A stretch of 64,000 nucleotides of DNA, taken from Propionibacteriaceae bacterium (GTDB taxonomy: Bacteria; Actinomycetota; Actinomycetes; Propionibacteriales; Propionibacteriaceae). Of the stretch, positions 1-8,609 are shown piece after piece. The position numbers were made by a program, and so were the translations under genes. Numbering within the stretch: the stretch's first letter is position 1; each line of letters opens with the position of its first letter. The stretch spans positions 1 through 64,000 of the forward strand of contig JAPUEL010000035.1 of the NCBI GenBank assembly GCA_027492545.1, read 5' to 3'. A model generated the notes under the pieces. It searched no databases. It was given only the letters and a program-made list of their open reading frames with translations, and was not told where the DNA came from.

Positions 1-2
1 AC

Positions 3-914
3 GGGCTGTTCGAGGAACCCACCATCAGGATGGGCGGCCTCCCTGCGTCGTCGTCGGCCGTCGACCCAGGTGGCATCGGGCCGACGGGCCGCCCGCTGCC
101 CGTCTTTCCGGACCCGGCCCCCGTGGCCCCCGGCAGGAAGCACGCCACCATCGTGTCGATGTGCAACCAGAAGGGTGGGGTGGGTAAGACCACCACCACC
201 ATCAACCTGGGCGCGGCACTCGCCGAGGTGGGCCGCAAGGTGCTGCTGGTGGACTTCGACCCGCAGGGGTCCCTCTCGGTGGGGTTGGGCATCAACCCCC
301 ACACCCTGGACGTCTCGATCTACAACCTCCTCCTGACCCGCGGAACCGATCCGTTGGACGTGATCACGACCACCACCGTCGACGGGTTGGATGTGCTGCC
401 CAGCAACATCGACCTCTCCGCGGCTGAGGTCCAGCTCGTCAGCGAGGTGGCGCGGGAGCAGACCCTCATGCGGGTGCTGTCCAAGCTGCGTCCCCACTAC
501 GACTTCATCCTCATCGACTGCGCGCCCAGCCTGGGCCTGCTCACGATCAACGCGCTCACGGCCAGCGACTATGTCATCATGCCGCTCGAGTGCGAGTTCT
601 TCGCCCTGCGCGGCATCGCCCTCCTCACCGACACCATCTCGAAGGTCCAGGACCGGCTCAATCCGGACCTCCAGCTCCTCGGGATCCTCGGCACCATGTA
701 CGACGCCCGCACCCTGCACAGCCGCGAGGTGCTGGAGCGCGTGGTGCAGGCGTTCGGCGACGACGTGTTCCACACCGTCATCCGCCGCACCATCAAGTTC
801 CCGGAGACCACCGTGGCGGGCGAGCCGATCACCACGTACGCCACCTCCTCGCCCGGCGCGGACGCCTACCGTCAACTGGCGCGGGAGGTGCTGCAGCGAT
901 GCCAGGACCAGTGA
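3..914 (+). CDS. ParA/Soj-family ATPase, 5' end outside window
   Basis: Walker-type ATPase of the ParA/MinD family that most likely acts in chromosome or plasmid segregation. From the ATG at base 30 the deviant Walker A motif KGGVGKTT lies at residues 48-55, followed by the Walker B region (FILIDCAPSLG) and the usual family C-terminus. The reading frame is open from base 3 through the first ATG, and the upstream codons (GLFEEPTIR) look like family sequence, so translation probably starts before the window. The gene overlaps the next one by 16 bases and heads a run with scpA and scpB, the arrangement known from many Actinomycetota. The family is sure; the exact cargo is not visible. Confidence 0.93.
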   Translation, partial: GLFEEPTIRMGGLPASSSAVDPGGIGPTGRPLPVFPDPAPVAPGRKHATIVSMCNQKGGVGKTTTTINLGAALAEVGRKVLLVDFDPQGSLSVGLGINPHTLDVSIYNLLLTRGTDPLDVITTTTVDGLDVLPSNIDLSAAEVQLVSEVAREQTLMRVLSKLRPHYDFILIDCAPSLGLLTINALTASDYVIMPLECEFFALRGIALLTDTISKVQDRLNPDLQLLGILGTMYDARTLHSREVLERVVQAFGDDVFHTVIRRTIKFPETTVAGEPITTYATSSPGADAYRQLAREVLQRCQDQ

Positions 915-1249
915 ACCGGCGCGCGTCGCTTCCCGGCGCCTCCGAGCTGTTCCGGCCGACCAGGGAGCCCGTTGCGGTCGAGCCGGAGCCGGCGGCCGAT
1001 GAGCGGGCGGAGAGCCCTGGGGGTCCGCCGTCGGCGACGGGACGGGTGCGCCACGCGCAGAAGATCACGGTGTACTTCAGCGACGCCGAACTCATCGCGC
1101 TCGAGGACGCCAACCTGGAGCTGCGGAGGGCCCATGGCATCCGCGTGGATCGCGGCCGGATCGTGCGCCTCGCAGTGTCGCGGGCAGTGGCGGATCTGAC
1201 CGCCAACGGCGCCGACAGCTACCTCGTGAGTGAGCTCAGGGAGCAGTGA
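899..1249 (+). CDS. Small putative ribbon-helix-helix DNA-binding protein between parA and scpA
   Basis: A 116-residue protein with a Pro/Glu-rich, probably disordered first half. The C-terminal half begins KITVYFSDAELIALED, a beta strand followed by two predicted helices, which resembles a CopG/ParG-type ribbon-helix-helix fold. The ATG at 899 lies inside the 3' end of the ParA-like gene, and the stop overlaps the scpA start as GTGA, so it is translationally coupled to both. Inference: a DNA-binding partner of the ParA-like ATPase. No enzyme motif is visible, and the fold assignment is by eye. Confidence 0.75.
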   Translation: MPGPVNRRASLPGASELFRPTREPVAVEPEPAADERAESPGGPPSATGRVRHAQKITVYFSDAELIALEDANLELRRAHGIRVDRGRIVRLAVSRAVADLTANGADSYLVSELREQ

Positions 1250-2073
1250 ACCGCGCCAGGGCTGCGGAGCGCCACGACGGCGTGGACGGCTTCGAGGTGC
1301 ACCTCACCAACTTCGAGGGGCCGTTCGATCTTCTGCTCCAACTCATCTCCCGCCGGGAACTCGACGTCACAGAGGTGGCCCTGTCCCAGGTGACCGACGA
1401 GTTCATCGCCCACGTCAGGACCGCCGGGCAGGGGTGGGACCTGGAGAAGACCAGCGCGTTCCTCGTCGTCGCCTCGACCCTGCTGGACTTGAAGGCGGCC
1501 AGGTTGCTGCCCGGGGGAGAGGTCTCGGACCCCGAGGACATCGCCGCACTCGAAGCCCGCGATCTGCTGTTCGCGCGGCTCCTGCAGTACCGGGCCTTCA
1601 AGCGGGCCGCGGAGTGGCTGGCGGAGACGATGGCCGCGGCGGAGACCACCCACTGGCGCCCTGGCGGGCTGGAGGAGCACTTCCGTGCCGTGCTGCCCGA
1701 GGTGGAGCTGCACCTGACGCCGTCGGATGTGGCCCAGCTCGCGGCGGCGGCCATGACCCCCCGTCCGGAGCCGGTGGTCGAACTGAGCCATCTCCACGGC
1801 TCGGCGGTCAGCCTCAACGAGCAGGTCACTCTGGTGGCGGAGCGGCTGCGCCGCGAGGGTGCCGCATCGTTCAGGGCACTCATCGCCGGGGGCGACCGGC
1901 TCACCGCGGTGGTGCGCTTCCTGGCCGTCCTGGAGCTCTACCGCGCCCGACAGGTGTCGCTGGATCAGCTCTCGCCCCTGGGGGAGCTGACGGTGCGCTG
2001 GATCGCCGGCGAACAGCGCGCCGTCGAGGTCACCGACGATTACGGCCCACAACCCGAACTGGAGGAAGCATGA
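1246..2073 (+). CDS. scpA: Segregation and condensation protein A
   Basis: ScpA is the kleisin subunit that bridges the SMC ATPase heads with ScpB in the bacterial condensin complex. The 275-residue protein has the family N-terminal signature (FEVHLTNFEGPFDLLLQLI) near residues 16-34 and a winged-helix-like C-terminus (VVRFLAVLELYRARQV). The GTG at 1246 overlaps the preceding stop (GTGA), and the end overlaps the scpB ATG. Length and neighbours match the family. Confidence 0.96.
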   Translation: MNRARAAERHDGVDGFEVHLTNFEGPFDLLLQLISRRELDVTEVALSQVTDEFIAHVRTAGQGWDLEKTSAFLVVASTLLDLKAARLLPGGEVSDPEDIAALEARDLLFARLLQYRAFKRAAEWLAETMAAAETTHWRPGGLEEHFRAVLPEVELHLTPSDVAQLAAAAMTPRPEPVVELSHLHGSAVSLNEQVTLVAERLRREGAASFRALIAGGDRLTAVVRFLAVLELYRARQVSLDQLSPLGELTVRWIAGEQRAVEVTDDYGPQPELEEA

Positions 2074-2663
2074 GTCTCGGTCGCGCCCTGGAGGCGATGC
2101 TGCTCATGGTCACCGAGCCGGTCTCCACGGACGAGCTCGCGGCGTCCCTCGGCGCGCCGTCCGCGCAGGTGGAGGCGGAGCTCGAGCAGATCGCCGACTT
2201 CTACGAGTCGCACGATCGCGGGATCCGGTTGCGCGCGGTCGCAGGAGGGTGGCGGTTCGCCACCACCCCGGATGTCTCGGACGTCATCGAGGCCTGGCTG
2301 GTCTCGGACCAACGCTCCCGGCTCACCCAGGCGGCGCTGGAGACCCTGTCCGTCATCGCCTACCTGCAGCCCGTCTCGCGGGGACGGATCGCCGCGGTGC
2401 GCGGCGTCAACGTCGACGGCGTGGTCAAGACGCTGGTGGTCCGCGGGCTGATCAGGGAGGCGGGCGAGGACTCGGTCAACGGGGCCATGACGTTCGTCAC
2501 CACCCCGCTGTTCCTGCAGAAGTTGGGGCTGCGGACGCTCAAGGACCTGCCCGACCTGGCACCCTTGCTGCCGGACGCCGTAGCCTTGGAGGCTGAGCTC
2601 GGTCAACTGGCCGCCGCGGAGGCGGCTCAGGTCCGGGACGAGAAGGAGAGCAGTGATGGCTGA
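2070..2663 (+). CDS. scpB: Segregation and condensation protein B
   Basis: ScpB partners ScpA in the SMC complex. The 197-residue protein has two winged-helix segments and the family motif ALETLSVIAYLQPVSRGRI around residues 90-108. The ATG at 2070 overlaps the scpA stop (ATGA), showing translational coupling. The stop overlaps the region just before the rluB start. Confidence 0.96.
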   Translation: MSLGRALEAMLLMVTEPVSTDELAASLGAPSAQVEAELEQIADFYESHDRGIRLRAVAGGWRFATTPDVSDVIEAWLVSDQRSRLTQAALETLSVIAYLQPVSRGRIAAVRGVNVDGVVKTLVVRGLIREAGEDSVNGAMTFVTTPLFLQKLGLRTLKDLPDLAPLLPDAVALEAELGQLAAAEAAQVRDEKESSDG

Positions 2664-3402
2664 CGAGACCGAGGGCACCGAGGGCACCCGACTTCAGAAG
2701 GTGCTGGCGGCGGCGGGCATCGCGTCCCGCAGGGCCAGCGAGATCCTCATCGAGGAGGGGCGCGTCGAGGTCAACGGCGAGGTCGTCACTGAGCAGGGGC
2801 GGCGCGTGAACCCCGAGACCGACCGCATCCGTGTCGACGGCGCCAGGATTCCCCCGCCGCGGCGCCACGTGTACATGGTGCTCAACAAGCCCAAGGGCGT
2901 CGTGTCGACCATGGAGGACCCTGAGGGCCGGCCGACGCTCAGCGACTACCTTCCCCGGACGGGGGAGCGGCTGTTCCACGTGGGACGCCTGGACACCGAC
3001 ACCGAGGGGCTGATCGTGCTGACCAACGACGGCGACTTCGCCCACCGGCTGGCCCACCCCAGCTACAAGGTGCCCAAGACCTACACCGTCCAGGCGGCGG
3101 GGGTGATGGACAACAGGATCATCCGGCGGTTGGAGAAGGGCGTCACCCTGGACGACGGTCCGGTGCGCCCTGACAAGGTGAAGCTCATCTCACGGGGGCA
3201 GGATCGCACCCTGCTGGCCATCACGCTGCACGAGGGCCGCAACCGGGTGGTCCGGCGCATGATGGACACGGTCGGCCACCCCGTCGACAAGCTTTCGCGC
3301 ACCGAGATCGGGCCAGTCCGCGTCGGCAACCTCCGCCTGGGGGAGACCCGGGAGCTCACCCGCGAGGAGCTCGGAGCGCTGCTTGACCTGGTGGGGATGT
3401 AG
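2656..3402 (+). CDS. rluB: Large-subunit rRNA pseudouridine synthase, RluB type
   Basis: Converts a uridine of 23S rRNA to pseudouridine. An N-terminal S4 RNA-binding domain (LQKVLAAAGIASRRASEILI) precedes the catalytic domain, which has the family motif GRLDTDTEGLIVLTNDGDFA carrying the nucleophilic Asp. The ATG at 2656 is preferred over the GTG at 2653 because GAAGGAG lies seven bases upstream. It follows scpB directly, a usual actinobacterial arrangement. The exact target uridine is inferred from family membership only. Confidence 0.93.
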   Translation: MADETEGTEGTRLQKVLAAAGIASRRASEILIEEGRVEVNGEVVTEQGRRVNPETDRIRVDGARIPPPRRHVYMVLNKPKGVVSTMEDPEGRPTLSDYLPRTGERLFHVGRLDTDTEGLIVLTNDGDFAHRLAHPSYKVPKTYTVQAAGVMDNRIIRRLEKGVTLDDGPVRPDKVKLISRGQDRTLLAITLHEGRNRVVRRMMDTVGHPVDKLSRTEIGPVRVGNLRLGETRELTREELGALLDLVGM

Positions 3403-3434
3403 CAACTTTGGGCGCCTGGGTTAGCATTCCGGGC

Positions 3435-4439
3435 GTGACACATACCGCCCGCACGCTCCGCCGCGCCGTCCTGGCCACGGCCACCGCGTCCCTGATCGCA
3501 CTGTCCGCCTGCTCCGATCCCGACAACGCGACGCCCTCCGCGTCGCCTTCGTCGGCATCCGCGAGCGCCTCGCCGAGCGCGAGTCCCAGCGCCAGCGCCG
3601 CGCCGTCGGTGACGCCGTCGGCGGACCTCAGCCTCGTGGAGGTCAGCGAGGACGACACCCCCGTGATCACGGTGCCGGCTCCGTGGGGCATCACCTCCAC
3701 CCAGTCCGAGGTCCTGCGCCCGGGCGGCGAGCAGACCCTCACCGCGAGCTCGGTGGTCACGCTCAACTACGTGGGGGTCAACGGCACCACAGGCGAGATC
3801 TTCGACAGCTCCTACGAGGGCGGCGAGCCCGCGACCTTCCCGCTGGGGGGTGTGGTGGCCGGCTTCCGGAAGGGGCTGGAGGGGCAGGCCGTCGGGTCGC
3901 GGGTGTTGATCGCGATGCCCAGCGAGGACGGATACCCGCAGGGCTCGCCCGACGGCAGCATCGCCCCGGGCGACTCGATCCTGTTCGTTGTCGACATCCT
4001 GACGGCGAACTTCGACGAAGCGACGGGGGAGCCGGTCACCCCGGCCGCCGGGCTGCCCACCGTCACCATGACCGACGGCAAGCCGGAGCTGACTATGGCC
4101 GCCGGTGTCGCGGCGCCTTCGGAGCTGACGGTCCAGCCGCTGATCACGGGCCCGGGGGCGGCCATCACCGAGACCTCCACCATCCAGGTGCGCTACCGCG
4201 CCTGGACCTACACCGACGGCAAGCTGTGGCAGGACGCATGGGAGCCGCAGGAGGGCCCGCTGGCCAACCTCATCGCCGGATGGACCGAGGGCCTCGTGGG
4301 GCAGACCGGCGGCTCCCGCGTGATGCTCGTCGTGCCGCCGGCCAAGGCCTACCCGGACGGCCTGCCGCAGGCGACGCCGACGCTGGCCCCGGGGCAGACC
4401 CTGGTCTACGTGATCGACATCCTCAACGTGCAGGGCTGA
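3435..4439 (+). CDS. Lipoprotein with two FKBP-type peptidyl-prolyl isomerase domains
   Basis: Predicted exported lipoprotein of 334 residues. The signal peptide starts at GTG 3435 and ends in a lipobox LSAC, followed by a Ser/Ala/Pro-rich linker and two FKBP-like domains (about residues 100-190 and 240-333). Domain 1 keeps the Y, FD and GYP residues typical of an FKBP pocket but has Phe where the floor Trp is usual. Domain 2 keeps the pocket Trp (AGWTEGL) but has WQ instead of the FD pair. The two pockets are therefore degenerate in different ways. Probable role: folding of secreted proteins. A TTG at 3408 would add nine residues before the signal peptide and is less likely. Confidence 0.88.
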   Translation: MTHTARTLRRAVLATATASLIALSACSDPDNATPSASPSSASASASPSASPSASAAPSVTPSADLSLVEVSEDDTPVITVPAPWGITSTQSEVLRPGGEQTLTASSVVTLNYVGVNGTTGEIFDSSYEGGEPATFPLGGVVAGFRKGLEGQAVGSRVLIAMPSEDGYPQGSPDGSIAPGDSILFVVDILTANFDEATGEPVTPAAGLPTVTMTDGKPELTMAAGVAAPSELTVQPLITGPGAAITETSTIQVRYRAWTYTDGKLWQDAWEPQEGPLANLIAGWTEGLVGQTGGSRVMLVVPPAKAYPDGLPQATPTLAPGQTLVYVIDILNVQG

Positions 4440-5328
4440 TCGGGCGCAACGCCCCCTCGCTCCAGAACGCACCGGCGTAGAAGCGCTGGTCGCCAGGCAT
4501 GGCGGCCAGCGCTTCGCGCGTCGTGCGGCAGGGGCCGAGCCCGAGCGAGGACGTCAGCTGCGCCAACACCGACCCTGAGTCCAGGGGGTGAAGGTCGGCC
4601 ATCGACACCGCGCCGTCGCGTTTGGCGAGGCGGCGGCCCTCCGCGTTGACCACCAGGCCGATGTGCGCGTACCTGGCGGGGGCGCCGCCCAGGCGGCTGG
4701 TGAGCCAGGCCTGCCGTGGCGCGGAGCTGAGCAGGTCGTCGCCGCGCGTGATGTGGGTCACGCCCATCGCGACGTCGTCGACGACCACGGCGAGGTTGTA
4801 GGCGAACTGGCCGTCGTTGCGCACCAGGACGAAGTCGTCGATCACGCTGGTGACCCGGCCGGCGTGGGCGTCGTCGACGGTGAATGTCTCGCCACCGGCA
4901 TCCACCCTGATCGCCGGTGGACGGGAGGCGCGGCGCTCGGCGATCTCGTGCGCGGTCAGCGTGCGGCAGGTGCCCGGGTAGGGCCGGTAGCCGTCGTGCG
5001 GCGCCGAGGCGGCCTCGGCGATCTCCCTGCGGGTGCAGAAGCACTCGTAGGTGGGCAGGCCCACGACGGCGTCGCGGTACAGGTCCAACCGCTCGGACTG
5101 GCGCACGATCTCCCCGTCCCAGTCCAGACCCAGCGACCGGAGGTCGCGCAGCTGCCGTGCCTCGACGCCGGCGGCCGCCGCTGTGCGGTCACGGTCCAGG
5201 TCCTCCACGCGCATCAGCCACCGGCCACCGGCGGCCCGAGCCAGCAGCCATCCGGCGACCGCCGTGCGGAGGTTGCCGAGGTGCAGGTCCGAGGTGGGGC
5301 TGGGGGCGTACCGGTCGACGTGGCTCAC
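4423..5328 (-). CDS. gluQ: Glutamyl-Q tRNA(Asp) synthetase
   Basis: Attaches glutamate to the queuosine base of tRNA-Asp. This 301-residue truncated GluRS-like protein has the HIGH-type motif (PSPTSDLHLGN), a KMSKS-like element (RLAKRDGAVS) and candidate zinc ligands (CFC and GTC). It lacks the C-terminal anticodon-binding domain of a true GluRS. GTG 5328 is chosen because homologues begin just before RYAPSPT. The 3' end overlaps the convergent FKBP lipoprotein gene by 17 bases. It should not be able to replace gltX. Confidence 0.9.
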   Translation of the reverse strand: MSHVDRYAPSPTSDLHLGNLRTAVAGWLLARAAGGRWLMRVEDLDRDRTAAAAGVEARQLRDLRSLGLDWDGEIVRQSERLDLYRDAVVGLPTYECFCTRREIAEAASAPHDGYRPYPGTCRTLTAHEIAERRASRPPAIRVDAGGETFTVDDAHAGRVTSVIDDFVLVRNDGQFAYNLAVVVDDVAMGVTHITRGDDLLSSAPRQAWLTSRLGGAPARYAHIGLVVNAEGRRLAKRDGAVSMADLHPLDSGSVLAQLTSSLGLGPCRTTREALAAMPGDQRFYAGAFWSEGALRPISPAR

Positions 5329-5404
5329 GGCACCATGCTGCCAGCACCACGGCGGGTCGCCGCCCACCGGGATCGCGCCCGATAGCCTGGGGTCTGGAGG
5401 TGTC

Positions 5405-6337
5405 ATGTCGGCGAGGAAATCGGAGCGGATGCTGAACCTGCTCATCGCGCTGCTCAGCACGCGGCGCTACCTGACCAAGCATGAGCTGCGCGAGATGGTG
5501 GAGGGCTATCGCGGGGGAACCGTCGGAGGGTTCGAGCGGCAGTTCGAGCGCGACAAGGAGGAGCTGCGCGCCCTGGGCGTGCCCATCGAGACCGGCTCCA
5601 ACTCGCCCGACTCCGACGAGGAGAGCGGGTACCGCGTCCTCCGGAGCGAGTTCGAGCTTCCTCCCCTCGCGTTCACGCCGGGCGAGTTGGCCGCGCTGGG
5701 TGTGGCCGGCCAGGTCTGGCAGGACTCGGTGGCGGCAGAGCACACCGCGCAGGCCTTCGAGGCGCTCCAGGCGGGGGGCGCCGCGCCCGATCCCGCCCTG
5801 CTGCCCACGGTCACGCCGAGGGTGGCGGTGCACGACCCGAACTTCGACGCGGCCTACGAGGCGGTCCTGAGCAGGACCGAGCTGACCTTCGGCTATCGGG
5901 ATGAGCCGCGCCGCCTCCAGCCGTGGAAGCTGATCCAGCGGCGCGGGCAGTGGTACGTCTTCGGGTATGACCCCCTGCGGGGGGCAGACCGCTTCTTCAA
6001 GTTGAGCCGGTTCACCGCGCCGGCCGTGACGGTGGGCCGGCCAGGGGCCTTCGTCGTGCCCGACGACGCTGACGAGCGGGCCGCCCGCCTGGAGCCGTCG
6101 TTCGATGTGGCCGCCGTCGTCGCGCTCCGCGACGGGGTGGCGCACGCTTGGCAGACGCTGGAACCGGTCGCCTGGGAGGGCACGCTGCCGGCGGGGTTCA
6201 CCACCTACCTCGTGCGGCAGGGCAGCGAGGCGGCCATCGTCGACGAGGTGGTGGCCGCCGGCCGCGACGCGCTCCTGCTGGACCCACCGACGCTGAGGTC
6301 CCGGGTGATCGAGCGGCTCACGGAGATGGCCCGATGA
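5405..6337 (+). CDS. pafB: WYL-domain transcriptional regulator PafB
   Basis: 310-residue regulator with an N-terminal winged helix (SERMLNLLIALLSTRRYLTKHELREM) and a WYL domain (QPWKLIQRRGQWYVFGYD). PafB works with PafC as an activator of the RecA-independent DNA-damage response in mycobacteria. The ATG at 5405 has GGAGG four bases upstream, and a TAGCCT hexamer near 5384 could serve as the -10. The stop overlaps the pafC ATG. The order pafB-pafC-tatA-tatC-helY matches the conserved actinobacterial block, but no proteasome gene (pafA) is seen next to it here. Confidence 0.93.
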   Translation: MSARKSERMLNLLIALLSTRRYLTKHELREMVEGYRGGTVGGFERQFERDKEELRALGVPIETGSNSPDSDEESGYRVLRSEFELPPLAFTPGELAALGVAGQVWQDSVAAEHTAQAFEALQAGGAAPDPALLPTVTPRVAVHDPNFDAAYEAVLSRTELTFGYRDEPRRLQPWKLIQRRGQWYVFGYDPLRGADRFFKLSRFTAPAVTVGRPGAFVVPDDADERAARLEPSFDVAAVVALRDGVAHAWQTLEPVAWEGTLPAGFTTYLVRQGSEAAIVDEVVAAGRDALLLDPPTLRSRVIERLTEMAR

Positions 6338-7278
6338 AGGCCGAGGAGCAGGTGGCGCGGATGCTGCGCATGGTTCCGTACCTGTCCGCGCACCAGGGTG
6401 TGGCCGTCACTGAGGTGGCGCGCGTGTTCGGCACCACGCCGACTCAGGTGATCCGCGATCTCGAGGTGCTGCAGTTCTGCGGGCTGCCGGGGGGCTACTA
6501 CGACGACCTGTTCGACGTGGACATCGACGGCGTCCGCGAGGACGGCCACGTGTTCTTCCGCAATGCCGAGGTTCTGGCCCGCCCGCTGCGCCTGCGTCCT
6601 GCGGAGGCCGCCGGCCTGCTCGCGGCGCTGCGCCTCGTCGTGGAGGTGGCCGCCGATTCGGCTGCTGCCCGCTCCGCCCTGGACAAGCTGGAGGCGGCGG
6701 TGGGGAGTGAGGCCAGGGGCGTGAGCGTCGCGGTGGCCGCGACGGATCCGGGGCGGCGTGCCTCGGTGGCCGCGGCGATCGCCGACCGGAGGGTGGTCCG
6801 CCTCACCTACCGCACCCCCGGCAGGCCCGGATTCTCCGACGCCGTGGTCGAGCCGGCCCGCCTGCGCATCGTCGACGGTTACACCTATCTGGATGCCTGG
6901 AGCAGGCCCCGGGGGGCGTGGCGGTCGTTCCGGCTCGACCGTGTTGAGGGGGTGGAGCGGCTCGACGATCCCGTCGAGGAGCGCGGGGAGCCCCCGGAGG
7001 GGTGGTTCGGCGACGTGGCCAGCCAACTCACCCTCACGCTGGTCCCGTCCGCCCGCTGGGTCGCGGAGTACTACCCCACCTCGGCGGTCGAGGATCTGGG
7101 CGATCGCGTCCGGGTGAGGTTCCCGGTGGCGTCGACGAAGTGGGCTGTGGGGCTGCTGCTGCGCCTGGGAGGCCAGGTGCTCGAGGTGTCGGACGACGGT
7201 GCGCTCGACGCGGCCCGCCTCGAGGCAGCAGCGGCGCTGGCCCTCTACGGGGCCGGGTCAGGTAGCATCGACGCGTGA
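6334..7278 (+). CDS. pafC: WYL-domain transcriptional regulator PafC
   Basis: 314-residue partner of PafB. It has an N-terminal winged helix (RMLRMVPYLSAHQGVAVTEVARVFG) and a WYL domain with VDGYTYLDAWSRPRGAWRSF. The ATGA overlap with pafB indicates coupled synthesis of the pair. The family acts as a PafBC complex on damage-inducible promoters. The downstream small membrane protein gene starts in a GTGA overlap, so the whole run is one operon. Confidence 0.93.
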   Translation: MKAEEQVARMLRMVPYLSAHQGVAVTEVARVFGTTPTQVIRDLEVLQFCGLPGGYYDDLFDVDIDGVREDGHVFFRNAEVLARPLRLRPAEAAGLLAALRLVVEVAADSAAARSALDKLEAAVGSEARGVSVAVAATDPGRRASVAAAIADRRVVRLTYRTPGRPGFSDAVVEPARLRIVDGYTYLDAWSRPRGAWRSFRLDRVEGVERLDDPVEERGEPPEGWFGDVASQLTLTLVPSARWVAEYYPTSAVEDLGDRVRVRFPVASTKWAVGLLLRLGGQVLEVSDDGALDAARLEAAAALALYGAGSGSIDA

Positions 7279-7460
7279 TCTGGATCGCGGTGGTGGGAGG
7301 CGTGGCACTCCTCGGGTTCCTCGGCATTGCCGTGGCAGCCGTCGCCGTCATGCACAAGGCAGAGGACGTGATGGCCGAGGTGGCCATGGTCCGGGCCCGC
7401 GTGGACGAACTGAGCACCCTCGTCGGTCAGCTTGAGCTGCCCCCAGGATCACGAGAGTAG
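7275..7460 (+). CDS. Small single-pass membrane protein, function unknown
   Basis: 61 residues. One hydrophobic segment (IWIAVVGGVALLGFLGIAVAAVAVM, residues 2-26) is followed by a short amphipathic helix. It is coupled to pafC by a GTGA overlap and lies 55 bases before tatA. No recognised domain. Its position suggests co-expression with the Tat genes, but no function can be assigned. Confidence 0.7.
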   Translation: MIWIAVVGGVALLGFLGIAVAAVAVMHKAEDVMAEVAMVRARVDELSTLVGQLELPPGSRE

Positions 7461-7515
7461 ACTCGCACACATCATTTCGCAGTGGCCTGCCGCTGCAGAC
7501 GGGAGATTTTTTACT

Positions 7516-7734
7516 ATGCCTGGTGGATGGGAATGGATCATCATCCTGGCCGTCGCCCTTCTGCTGTTCGGCGGTTCGCGGTTGGCCGGACTCGGCAAGG
7601 GCGTCGGACGTTCGATCAGGGAGTTCAAGGAGGAGGTCAAGACGGTCGAGCCGCCCAAGACCCCCTCGGACGAGGTCGTCGACGCCGAGATCGTCCAGCC
7701 CGAGATCGACCGCAAGAACAACCCCGAGCACTGA
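7516..7734 (+). CDS. tatA: Twin-arginine translocase subunit TatA
   Basis: 72 residues with the TatA plan: a short N-terminus, one membrane helix (WIIILAVALLLFGGSRLAGLG) with the conserved Phe-Gly hinge, an amphipathic helix and an acidic tail. It forms the pore-like oligomer for folded-protein export. The ATG at 7516 is chosen because the membrane helix begins within five residues. TatC starts two bases after the stop. No tatB is visible in the window. Confidence 0.95.
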   Translation: MPGGWEWIIILAVALLLFGGSRLAGLGKGVGRSIREFKEEVKTVEPPKTPSDEVVDAEIVQPEIDRKNNPEH

Positions 7735-7736
7735 CC

Positions 7737-8609
7737 GTGGCAGCCGCCCCCACTGAGCCGGCGACGAAACCGCGCCGGCTCGCGTGGCTGCGGCCCCCTC
7801 AAGGGGGGCCGGGCGGGACGATGTCGCTGACTGACCACCTGCGGGAGTTGCGCTACCGCGTGACCGTGGCGTCGTTCGCCATCGTCGTCGGCTCGGTCGC
7901 CTGCATCTTCTTCTACCGCGAACTCATCGGGATCATCATGGGCCCGTACTACAGCGCCGTCGCCGAACTGGAGCGGATCAGGCCGGACGCCGAGACGATG
8001 ATCGTCAACGACGGGGTGGTGTCCCCGTTCACTCTGGCGGTCATAGCCTGCGTGTCCGGCGGGATCGTACTGTCCAGCCCCGTGTGGCTCTACCAGCTGT
8101 GGGCCTTCGTCGCCCCCGGCCTGGTGGCGCAGGAGAAGAAGTACGCGTTGGGGTTCATCGGCGCGGCGCTGCCCCTGTTCCTGGGCGGCGCGGCGCTTGG
8201 GTACTTCGTCTGGCCCAAGGGCATCACGGTGCTGCTCAGCTTCACCCCCCAGGACATGGACATCGTCAACCTGCTCGAGATGAGCAGCTTCCTGAGCATG
8301 GAGCTCAAGGTCATCCTGGTGTTCGGGTTGTCCTTCCTGCTGCCCGTGGTGCTCGTGGGCCTGAACATCGCCGGCGTGGTCCGCGGCTACCAGCTCAAGC
8401 GAGCCCGCAAGTTCGTGATGTTCGGTTCGGTCGTGTTCGCCGCGATCGCCACCCCGTCGACCGATCCGTTCTCGATGCTCGCCCTTGCGGTGCCGCTCTC
8501 GGTGATGTTCTACATCGCCGAGATCATCTGCCGGTCGTGGGACCGTAGGCGCGGCATCACCGAGGAGACCGCGGCCGAGTTCGCGGTCGACCTGGACGAC
8601 GGCAAGTGA
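7737..8609 (+). CDS. tatC: Twin-arginine translocase subunit TatC
   Basis: 290-residue polytopic membrane protein that recognises Tat signal peptides. The conserved N-terminal motif LTDHLRELRYRV and six hydrophobic segments are visible. The GTG at 7737 adds a 30-residue basic, Pro-rich N-terminal extension before MSLTDHLREL; an ATG at 7821 is the alternative start. The stop overlaps the lipid kinase GTG (GTGA). Confidence 0.95.
   Translation: MAAAPTEPATKPRRLAWLRPPQGGPGGTMSLTDHLRELRYRVTVASFAIVVGSVACIFFYRELIGIIMGPYYSAVAELERIRPDAETMIVNDGVVSPFTLAVIACVSGGIVLSSPVWLYQLWAFVAPGLVAQEKKYALGFIGAALPLFLGGAALGYFVWPKGITVLLSFTPQDMDIVNLLEMSSFLSMELKVILVFGLSFLLPVVLVGLNIAGVVRGYQLKRARKFVMFGSVVFAAIATPSTDPFSMLALAVPLSVMFYIAEIICRSWDRRRGITEETAAEFAVDLDDGK

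Noticed and set aside
4423..5328. Considered as the housekeeping glutamyl-tRNA synthetase
   Set aside because: Only 301 residues, with no anticodon-binding domain and GluQ-type zinc cysteines.
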